Positions 57,540 to 64,000 of a stretch of 64,000 bases of DNA are shown here, one piece after another. The stretch spans positions 372,001 to 436,000 of the forward strand of contig NZ_PJME01000004.1 of assembly GCF_002954775.1 (NCBI RefSeq), in the 5' to 3' direction. Numbering within the stretch: position 1 is the stretch's first letter; each line of letters begins with the position of its first letter. Origin of the DNA: Streptomyces geranii. Its GTDB lineage: Bacteria > Actinomycetota > Actinomycetes > Streptomycetales > Streptomycetaceae. The notes below the pieces were generated by a model. It saw nothing but the letters and a program-made list of their open reading frames with translations, was not told the origin of the DNA and searched no databases. The translations under genes and the position numbers were made by a program.

Positions 57540-60512
57540 ATGAGCCATCCCCCGCGCTTCCCCTCGGTCGACGAGGCCGATCTGACGACGCTGCTCGCCG
57601 AACGGTTCGGTGTGCGCGGCACCCTCAAGGACCTCGGCAGCCAGCAGGACCGCAACTACCGGGTCCGCACGGATGCGGGCGACTACGTCCTCAAGCTCGC
57701 CAACCCCGCCTCGGACCCGGCCCTCTTGTACGCCCAGTGCACGGCGATCGACCGTCTGACGGACGTCCTGCCCGATCTGCGGCTGCCCCGCGCCCGCGCC
57801 GGAGTGGACGGTACGGCGGTCCAGTGGCTCACCGTGGACGGCGCGACCCTCGCCTGCCGGCTGCTGGAGTACGTACCCGGCGAACCGATCATGGACAGCC
57901 GCTACCTCGCCCCTCAAGTCGTCGCCCGGCTCGGCGAACTCGCCGGACGCATCGCGGCCGGGCTCGCGGATCTCGACGCGGCCCAACCCGGCGGGGCGGA
58001 ACCCGGCGAGGCAGGGCATGACGCGGGGGAGCCGGATGCGGCGGAGCACGACCGGACCCGCCTGTGGGACCTGCGCAACGCCCCTGCCGTGATCGAGGAA
58101 CTCGCTCCGCACCTGTCCGACCAGATGCGCGCCCAGCGCGTCCTGCGAGCCGCTCGTACCGCGTACGCCCTGGTGGAACCGCATACCGACGCGTTGCCGG
58201 TGCAGGTGATCCACGGTGACGTGACCGACAACAACGTGGTCTGCGAGACGACCGCCGACGGGCGCCCCGACCCGGTCGGAGTGATCGACTTCGGGGACCT
58301 GGGCCCGGGCTGGACGGTGGCGGAACTCGCGGTCACCTGCACCTCCGTGCTGCACCACCACGGGACGGGACCGGCGTCGGTGCTGCCCGCCGTGCGGGCG
58401 TTCCACGCGGTCCGGCCGCTCTCGGACGAGGAGGTGGCCGTGCTGTGGCCGCTGGTCGTGCTGCGGTCGGCCGTCATGGTGGTCAGCGGGCAGTACGACA
58501 CCGTCCTGGACCCGGACAACCACTACGCCTCGGCCGCGCTCGACCGCGAGTGGGCCATGTTCGAGGCCGCGGTGTCCGTCCCGGCGGAGGTCATGACGGC
58601 CCAACTGCGGCACGCGCTCGGCCGCCCACCGACGCACTCCGCACCCGTGCCCGGAGACCGACTGCTGCCCGGACTGCCGGACGACGTGCACCTCCTCGAC
58701 CTGTCGGTGTTCGGGGACGACCTGCACTCGGGCCGCTGGCTGGAGCCCGAGGCCGAACACGCCCTCGCCGCCGAAGCGTTGGCGGCAGGACGGGCGGCGG
58801 TGCGGACCCGGCACGGGGAGTTCCGGCTGACGCGTGCGCACACCGACGGCGGCACCTGCGCGCTCGGCGTGGACCTGTACGTCGCCGGGCCGCTGGAGGT
58901 ACGGGCGCCCTGGCCCGGAACGGTGACCCGGCATACCGAGGGCGGCCTGATCCTCAGGGCCCTCGACGGCGACGGGCGGCCGGACCTGATCCTGGACGGC
59001 GTCGACCGCGAGGGTACGACGACCGGCCCGGTCGCGGCCGGACAGCGACTGGGCGCGGTGATCGGCCGAAACGGCTTCCATGTGCTGGGAGTTCAGCTCT
59101 CCCGACTGACGGGCGGCCGGACACCGCGCTTCGCCGACCCCGAACTCGCCGCCGGATGGCTGGAGTTCTGCCCGGACCCGACCACGCTGCTGACCGGCCA
59201 GGGCTCCGGCGAACCCCAGGACGCGGACGCCGACCGGGAGTTGCTGGCGCGACGTGAGCGTTCCTTCGCCACCGTCCAGGAGCACTACTTCGACTCCCCG
59301 CCCCGCATCGAACTGGGCTGGCGGCACCACCTGGTCGACACCCACGGCCGCCGCTACCTCGACATGCTCAACAACGTGACCATCCTCGGGCACGGCCACC
59401 CCGCCCTGAGCGACGCCGTGCACCGGCAGTGGCGGCGTCTGAACACCAACTCCCGCTTCCACTACTTCTCGGTGGTCGAACTCTCCGAGCGCATCACGGA
59501 GTTGCTGCCCGACGGACTGGACACCGTCTTCCTGGTGAACAGCGGCTCCGAGGCCGTCGACCTCGCGCTGAGGCTGGCCTGGGCGACCACTGGGCGGCAG
59601 GACGTGGTCGCCGTCGAGGAGGCGTACCACGGCTGGACCTACGCGAGTGACGCCGTCTCGACCTCGGTCGCGGACAACCCGAACGCCCTTGCCTCCAGGC
59701 CGGATTGGGTGCACACGGTCGCCGCGCCCAACTCCTACCGGGGCCGGTACCGGGGTGCGGAGGCGTGGCGGTACGGTCCCGAGGCCGTCGCCCGGATCAC
59801 CGAACTCGCCGCGCAGGGAACCCCGCCCGCCGCCTTCCTGTGTGAGCCGTACTACGGCAACGCCGGCGGCATGGCCCTCCCCGACGGCTACCTGGCGCAG
59901 GTCTACGAGGCCACCCGCGCCGCCGGAGGGCTGTGCGTCGCCGACGAGGTGCAGGTCGGCTACGGCCGACTGGGCACCCACTTCTGGGGGTTCGAGCAGC
60001 AGGGCGTGGTGCCGGACATCGTGACCGTGGCCAAGGCGATGGGCAACGGGCATCCGCTGGGCGCGGTGATCACCCGACGTGAGATCGCCGACGCCTACCG
60101 CACTCAGGGCTACTTCTTCTCCTCCTCCGGCGGCAGCCCGGTCAGTTCCGTGGTCGGACTCACCGTCCTCGACACTCTGCGCGACGAGAACCTCCAGGCC
60201 AACGCCCTGGACGTGGGCGGCTACTTGAAGGGGCGGCTCGTCGAACTCGCCGACCGGCACCCGCTGATCGGCGCGGTGCACGGCTCGGGGCTGTACCTGG
60301 GCGTGGAGTTCGTGCGGGACCGTACGACGCTGGAGCCCGCGACCGAGGAGACGGCGGCGATCTGCGAGCGGCTGCGTGAACTCGGCGTGATCATGCAGCC
60401 GACCTCCGACCGGCAGTGCGTGCTGAAGATCAAGCCGCCGCTGTGCCTGACCCGCGACAGCGCGGACGACTTCGTCGAGGCCCTCGACGACGTACTGACG
60501 TACGGATGGTGA
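57540..60512 (+). CDS. kinase / M23-like / class-III aminotransferase fusion (amine kinase-phospholyase type)
   Basis: 990 residues in three parts. Residues ~1-345 form an aminoglycoside-phosphotransferase-like kinase: DLGSQQDRNYRVRT, catalytic loop VIHGDVTDNNVV and metal-binding VIDFGDLG. Residues ~400-550 resemble a peptidase M23/LytM beta domain (GVDLYVAGPLEVRAPWPGTV) whose zinc ligands are not recognisable. Residues ~570-990 are a class-III PLP enzyme: LNNVTILGHGHP, NSGSEAVDLALRLA, CVADEVQVGYGRLG and VTVAKAMGNGHPLGAV with the Schiff-base Lys. Kinase plus AGXT2L-like domain matches enzymes that phosphorylate an amino alcohol and then eliminate phosphate and ammonia (hydroxylysine or ethanolamine type). 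Substrate not proven. ATG 57540 chosen; it follows the operator. Confidence 0.85.
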   Translation: MSHPPRFPSVDEADLTTLLAERFGVRGTLKDLGSQQDRNYRVRTDAGDYVLKLANPASDPALLYAQCTAIDRLTDVLPDLRLPRARAGVDGTAVQWLTVDGATLACRLLEYVPGEPIMDSRYLAPQVVARLGELAGRIAAGLADLDAAQPGGAEPGEAGHDAGEPDAAEHDRTRLWDLRNAPAVIEELAPHLSDQMRAQRVLRAARTAYALVEPHTDALPVQVIHGDVTDNNVVCETTADGRPDPVGVIDFGDLGPGWTVAELAVTCTSVLHHHGTGPASVLPAVRAFHAVRPLSDEEVAVLWPLVVLRSAVMVVSGQYDTVLDPDNHYASAALDREWAMFEAAVSVPAEVMTAQLRHALGRPPTHSAPVPGDRLLPGLPDDVHLLDLSVFGDDLHSGRWLEPEAEHALAAEALAAGRAAVRTRHGEFRLTRAHTDGGTCALGVDLYVAGPLEVRAPWPGTVTRHTEGGLILRALDGDGRPDLILDGVDREGTTTGPVAAGQRLGAVIGRNGFHVLGVQLSRLTGGRTPRFADPELAAGWLEFCPDPTTLLTGQGSGEPQDADADRELLARRERSFATVQEHYFDSPPRIELGWRHHLVDTHGRRYLDMLNNVTILGHGHPALSDAVHRQWRRLNTNSRFHYFSVVELSERITELLPDGLDTVFLVNSGSEAVDLALRLAWATTGRQDVVAVEEAYHGWTYASDAVSTSVADNPNALASRPDWVHTVAAPNSYRGRYRGAEAWRYGPEAVARITELAAQGTPPAAFLCEPYYGNAGGMALPDGYLAQVYEATRAAGGLCVADEVQVGYGRLGTHFWGFEQQGVVPDIVTVAKAMGNGHPLGAVITRREIADAYRTQGYFFSSSGGSPVSSVVGLTVLDTLRDENLQANALDVGGYLKGRLVELADRHPLIGAVHGSGLYLGVEFVRDRTTLEPATEETAAICERLRELGVIMQPTSDRQCVLKIKPPLCLTRDSADDFVEALDDVLTYGW

Positions 60513-60518
60513 CCTGCG

Positions 60519-61541
60519 ATGTCGTCTAGGATTCCGACCGTGCTGCCCGGACCCGACACCCCGCCCACCATCGCCGACGTGGCGCGGGAGGCGGCGGTCT
60601 CCAAGACCACGGCGTCGGACGCGCTGCGCGGCCACGGCCGGGTGTCGGGCCCGACCCGCCGGGCGGTGCTGGAAGCGGCCGAGCGGCTGGGGTACGCGCC
60701 CAACCGGAGCGCCCGCAGTCTGCGCACCTCGGTGACCGACACCATCGCCCTGCACATCCCGGAGTTCCTGACCAGCGCCGAGTACTACATGTCGTTCGTC
60801 TTCGGCGTCGCCGAACAGGCCGCCCACGCCGGTCTGAACGTCACCCTGCTGTCCTCCGGGCACCTGCCGCACAGCGGCGCCGTCCCGCAGGTGGACGGCC
60901 TGGTGCTGTGCGACCCCGTCGCCGAGGACCCGGTGGTCGACCAGCTGATGAACAGCGGGCTGCCGGTCGTCACGGCCGAGCGGTACGTCGGGGACCGGCA
61001 GCCGACCGGGGTGATCTGGTCCGACCACGAGACCTCGATGACCGGACTCCTGGACCATCTGTACGAGGCCGGCGCCCGGCGGCCCGCGTTCATCGCCTCC
61101 GACACCACCTCCGACTGGGCCACCACACTCCAGCGCACCCACGCCCGTTGGTGCGCCGCGCGTGGCACACCGAAACTCGTCCGCAAGGCCCCGTTCGGGT
61201 CCGCGCCCGACGTGCTGCAGGGCGCGGTGCGGGAGATGCTCGCCGAGACGCCGGAGATCGACGCGATCGTGTGCGCGGCGGACGGCGCCGCCGCTGCCGT
61301 ACTGCCCGAACTGCGCGCCGCCGGACGCACGGTGGGCCGTGACCTTCTGCTCGCCTCCTGCGTGGACAGCTCCTCCATGCGGACGGCGGAACCACCGATC
61401 ACCGCGGTCGACCTCCGACCACGTGCCATGGGCGCCGAATGCGCCCGGCTGCTCTGCGAAATCCTGTCCGGCGAGACGCCACGGGGCACCGTGCGCGCCC
61501 TTCCCATCGAGATGCACGTCCGGGCCTCCACCCGCCCGTAG
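60519..61541 (+). CDS. LacI-family regulator of the fusion enzyme and importer
   Basis: 340 residues. PTIADVAREAAVSKTTASDALRGHGRVSGPTRRAVLEAAERLGYAPNRSARSLRT is the helix-turn-helix plus hinge. The sensor domain is somewhat short and atypical (LTSAEYYMSFVFGVAEQAAHAGLNVTLLSSG). It starts 6 nt after the fusion gene, so it is co-transcribed with it. Matching palindromes at both flanking promoters indicate autoregulation and control of the importer. ATG 60519 is used; starts a few codons later are possible. Confidence 0.9.
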   Translation: MSSRIPTVLPGPDTPPTIADVAREAAVSKTTASDALRGHGRVSGPTRRAVLEAAERLGYAPNRSARSLRTSVTDTIALHIPEFLTSAEYYMSFVFGVAEQAAHAGLNVTLLSSGHLPHSGAVPQVDGLVLCDPVAEDPVVDQLMNSGLPVVTAERYVGDRQPTGVIWSDHETSMTGLLDHLYEAGARRPAFIASDTTSDWATTLQRTHARWCAARGTPKLVRKAPFGSAPDVLQGAVREMLAETPEIDAIVCAADGAAAAVLPELRAAGRTVGRDLLLASCVDSSSMRTAEPPITAVDLRPRAMGAECARLLCEILSGETPRGTVRALPIEMHVRASTRP

Positions 61542-61553
61542 TCATTCATATGT

Positions 61554-61594
61554 GAATTACGTTTCCCGAACTCCCCGAGGGTGTTCGGTAATTC
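61554..61594 (+). terminator. bulged hairpin after the LacI gene
   Basis: GAATTA/TAATTC (61554-61559, 61589-61594) and CCGAAC/GTTCGG (61566-61571, 61583-61588) form two stacked 6-bp stems with a one-sided bulge, 13 nt past the regulator stop. No U run follows, so it is a weak terminator or a processing element. Confidence 0.4.
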
Positions 61595-61661
61595 CCGCAT
61601 GTCCTGCTGAAATCGCAGCTCAGACCCTGTGTTTCAAGTGGGTTTATTTCTTCTCCAGTCA

Positions 61662-61718
61662 TTGACACGAATATTTGTCGAGGCTAACTTCACTGCACAT
61701 GCCGGAACGATCCGGCAA
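61662..61718 (+). promoter_or_regulatory. importer promoter with LacI-type operator
   Basis: TTGACA (61662-61667), a 17-nt spacer and TAACTT (61685-61690) form one of the best promoters in the window. ATGCCGGAACGATCCGGCAA (61699-61718) overlaps the start point and matches the 57501-57520 palindrome at 18 of 20 bases. Confidence 0.75.
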
Positions 61719-61742
61719 ACTCTCCGAAAAGGAGGAGCGAGA

Positions 61743-63350
61743 ATGCGGAGATCAGCGATCATCGTCGGTTGTTCCGTCGCTCTGTCGGCCACTCTGACGT
61801 CGTGTTCCGCACCCGCCGCAACCGATGCGACCGATACCGGGAAAGCCTCGAAGTCCGGCTATCTCACCGCGTCCGACGCGTCCTTCAAGGGCACAGGACC
61901 GCTCACCGTCCAGCTCGACTACGACTCCGTGGAGGCCGGCGGCCTCGACCCGCAGACCGCCGCCACCGCCCGTTCCTGGTCCATCGAGTCGCTCGTCTAC
62001 GAACCCCTGGTGACCGTCGACCCCAAGTTCGGCATCGAGCCGCTGCTGGCCAGCTCCTGGAAGCAGCCCGACGCCACCACCTACGTCTTCACCCTCCGCA
62101 AGGGCGTGACGTTCTCCAACGGACGAGCCCTGACCACCGCCGACGTCGTCGGCAGCCTCCAGCGCCTACTGAAGTCCAAGGCCGCCTACGCCGCCCAGCT
62201 CGGCCCCGTGAAGTCCGTGACCGCCACCGGCCCGACCGAGGTCACCGTCCAACTCGCCAAGGCCTACACGCCGTTCCTCGCCGCGCTCGCCAACACCCCG
62301 GCCGCGATCCTCCCCATGAAGGAGATCGACGACGGCTCGCTGGACCTGACGAAGGAAATGCTGGGCACAGGACCGTTCGTGGTGAAGAACCACAAGCAGG
62401 ACCAGTACTGGAACTTCACCCGCAATACCGCCTACCGTGACACGAAGAAAGTCCGTGTCGATGATCTGAAGATCGAGATCGTGCCGCAGGAAGCGGCCCG
62501 TCTCGCCGCACTCCGCAACGGCAGCGCGGCCGTCGTGAACTTTAACAACATTGATTCCATGGACCAGTTGACGGGTACCCGGAACGCGAAGGTCGTCAGC
62601 CAGGCGAACAGCGATTTCTACTACCTGATCCAGAACTCCAAGAATCCGGACTCGCCGCTCGCCGACGAGAAGGTCAGGTTCGCGCTGAACAGTGCCCTGA
62701 ACCGGACCGAGATCGCCTCCGTCGCCCTCGGCGGCCAGGCCCAGCCGACCGGCGTCACCCCGAGCGTCCTGCCCGGCGCCTGCGACCCCGCGAAGCTGCC
62801 CGCCGCGACCGTCAAGACCCCCGACGCGGCGGCGCTGAAGAAGGCGGGGACGCTCCGCCTCGCCGTCTACACCTCGGAGCCCGCCGTCGGCCAGATCGCC
62901 CAGGTGATCCAGCAGCAGCTCGCCAAGGCCGGCGTCACCGTGAAGATCCAGAAGTACGACGACACCACCTACGGCGCCAAGGTGTTCGGCGCGAAGCCCG
63001 ACTTCGACCTGGCCGTCGGCTGGTTCGCCGGATACGTGGACGCCTCCATGGTGTCCCGCTGGTGGAACCCCGTGCTCGCGGGCTTCTCCGGCACCTTCCT
63101 CAACGACGACAAGACCCTCGACGCCCTCATCGACAAGGCGGCCGGCGAACCCGACGGCGCCACCCGCACCAAGACGCTCGCCGACCTGTGCGCCCGCGTC
63201 GACACGGCCGCCCAGATGCTGCCGCTGGTCACCCGACCCTCCGTCATCGGCTACCGCACCGACCAGGTCAGCCCGACCCTGCGCACCGCCGAGGGCTACG
63301 GCAACTTCCTGCGGGACATCACCTCGTACACCCTCCCGGCCGGGAAGTAG
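61743..63350 (+). CDS. oligopeptide-type ABC substrate-binding lipoprotein
   Basis: 535 residues of SBP family 5. The signal peptide ends in lipobox LTSC (TLTSCSAPA). LTVQLDYDSVEAGGLDPQTAA, VYEPLVTVDPKFGIEPLLASSW and YVFTLRKGVTFSNGRALTTADVV are family blocks. AAGGAGGAG precedes the ATG at 5-6 nt. The stretch 62390-62640 has visibly lower G/C codon use than its surroundings. The operator at its promoter ties it to the LacI gene and the kinase/phospholyase fusion, so its ligand is probably the amine or amino-alcohol (or a peptide carrying it) that the fusion degrades (inference). Confidence 0.92.
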   Translation: MRRSAIIVGCSVALSATLTSCSAPAATDATDTGKASKSGYLTASDASFKGTGPLTVQLDYDSVEAGGLDPQTAATARSWSIESLVYEPLVTVDPKFGIEPLLASSWKQPDATTYVFTLRKGVTFSNGRALTTADVVGSLQRLLKSKAAYAAQLGPVKSVTATGPTEVTVQLAKAYTPFLAALANTPAAILPMKEIDDGSLDLTKEMLGTGPFVVKNHKQDQYWNFTRNTAYRDTKKVRVDDLKIEIVPQEAARLAALRNGSAAVVNFNNIDSMDQLTGTRNAKVVSQANSDFYYLIQNSKNPDSPLADEKVRFALNSALNRTEIASVALGGQAQPTGVTPSVLPGACDPAKLPAATVKTPDAAALKKAGTLRLAVYTSEPAVGQIAQVIQQQLAKAGVTVKIQKYDDTTYGAKVFGAKPDFDLAVGWFAGYVDASMVSRWWNPVLAGFSGTFLNDDKTLDALIDKAAGEPDGATRTKTLADLCARVDTAAQMLPLVTRPSVIGYRTDQVSPTLRTAEGYGNFLRDITSYTLPAGK

Positions 63351-63356
63351 CCGGTC

Positions 63357-64000
63357 ATGGACCACATCCGCTGGCTCCTGGGCCGGACCGCCGCCGCCCT
63401 GCTCACCCTGCTCGGCGTGTCGGTGCTGATCTTCGCGGCGGTCCGCGCGATGCCCGGCAGCTACACCGACCTGGTCCTCGGACCGCTCGCCACCCGGTCG
63501 GAGAAGGCCGCGGCGGCGGCCCGCTTCGGACTCGACCGGCCGGTGGTCGAGCAGTACCTGTACTGGCTCCGCAACGCCGTACAGGGCGACTTCGGCACCT
63601 CGCTGGCCGCCCGCACCCCCGTCGCCACCGAGTTCGGCGACCGGCTGCCGGTCACCGTCACCCTCACCGCACTCGCCCTCGCGCTCACCGTCCTCATCGG
63701 GATCCCGCTCGGCGTGTACACCGGCACCCGCGAGGGCGGCGGGCGCGGGGGAGCGGCGGGCCGGCTGGTCAGCGCCTTCGGGATGAGCCTGCCGGAGTTC
63801 GTGCTCGGCAGCCTGGTGGTGTTCCTGTTCACCCGCTACAGCCTCGGCCTGTCCGTCGGCACCTACGTCCCCTGGTCGCAGGACCCGCTCGGCTCCGTCG
63901 GCTCCCTGTTCCTGCCCGCCTGCGTCCTCGCCGTGTTCTGCGTCGCGGCCACCGCCCGCACCACCCGCGACGCGGTCCTCGGCGTGCTCGTCGAACCGCA
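63357..64000 (+). CDS. oligopeptide-type ABC permease, DppB/OppB type (partial, runs off the right edge)
   Basis: 214 codons from ATG 63357 with no stop before the window end. The N-terminus MDHIRWLLGRTAAALLTLLGVSVLIF, loop ARFGLDRPVVEQYLYWL and GDFGTSLAARTPV, and the helix LTALALALTVLIGIPLGVYTG identify the DppB branch. It starts 6 nt after the binding-protein stop and so belongs to the same operon; the second permease and ATPases are expected beyond the window. Confidence 0.92.
   Translation, partial: MDHIRWLLGRTAAALLTLLGVSVLIFAAVRAMPGSYTDLVLGPLATRSEKAAAAARFGLDRPVVEQYLYWLRNAVQGDFGTSLAARTPVATEFGDRLPVTVTLTALALALTVLIGIPLGVYTGTREGGGRGGAAGRLVSAFGMSLPEFVLGSLVVFLFTRYSLGLSVGTYVPWSQDPLGSVGSLFLPACVLAVFCVAATARTTRDAVLGVLVEP

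Noticed and set aside
57495..61517. 1340-codon open frame on the minus strand opposite the fusion enzyme and LacI gene
   Set aside because: It is fully antisense to two genes with clear domain motifs, has no recognisable domain, and is His/Gly/Arg-rich as expected from the G/C-biased complementary frame.
1..64000. CRISPR array, insertion sequence, integrase or attachment site
   Set aside because: No regularly spaced repeats, transposase or integrase motifs were found; the tRNA at 38894 has no adjacent integrase or duplicated 3' end that I can see.

Overview
The window is high-GC actinomycete DNA, almost certainly Streptomyces or a close relative. This is shown by the strong third-position G/C bias, frequent GTG starts, 4-bp GTGA/ATGA stop-start overlaps, an RHVDL/SALCR-type sulfur leader peptide, Rrf2 and LacI regulators, a DmdR/IdeR-like iron box and many secreted glycoside hydrolases. 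I see no insertion sequence, phage gene, CRISPR array or rRNA. It reads as accessory chromosome: a series of self-contained uptake and catabolism modules, each with its own regulator.

Layout. (1) 1-12984: a compact minus-strand operon for organosulfur-type substrates. It starts with a previously untracked 24-residue leader peptide (10795-10869), then a dipeptide-type ABC importer, two flavin monooxygenases of the luciferase superfamily, an FAD monooxygenase and an alpha/beta hydrolase. Next to it are a DsbA-like protein, an Rrf2 regulator and a divergent cupin gene; the leader promoter and the cupin promoter share an operator-like sequence. (2) 13034-18541: a large TPR-CHAT (caspase-like) protease, divergent from a coupled pair encoding a zinc-ribbon protein and a membrane protein. 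(3) 18592-30282: carbohydrate utilisation (GH13 glucosidase, exported clan GH-A hydrolase, LacI regulator, FAD oxidoreductase, CUT1 sugar importer, small lectin, PfkB kinase). (4) 30496-33208: exported GH5 hydrolase with CBM13 behind a 28-bp perfect palindrome, and a second LacI regulator. (5) 33270-38124: denD, a tartrate-type dehydrogenase, a LysR regulator and dctA, with the same 19-bp element upstream of both target genes. (6) 38205-39001: scar of two truncated divergent genes, then a tRNA-Gly(TCC) with a non-canonical T loop and a strong terminator. (7) 39185-53197: mixed genes (SUKH protein, GT39-like enzyme, two-component system, aldo/keto reductase, S66 peptidase remnant, DUF1152, methyltransferase, DUF5995, macro domain, secreted nuclease/sphingomyelinase-like lectin protein, GbsR regulator, SCO6745 family). 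(8) 53292-57386: iron-siderophore importer with an iron box. (9) 57472-64000: a three-domain kinase/M23-like/class-III aminotransferase fusion, a LacI regulator and the start of an oligopeptide-type importer; the two promoters carry nearly identical operators, so the three units form one regulon.

The points most worth a second look are the atypical tRNA-Gly, the leader peptide plus shared operator of the sulfur locus, the CHAT/zinc-ribbon/membrane triad, and the fusion enzyme with its LacI-controlled importer. All functional assignments come from reading motifs and gene order; no database search was run.
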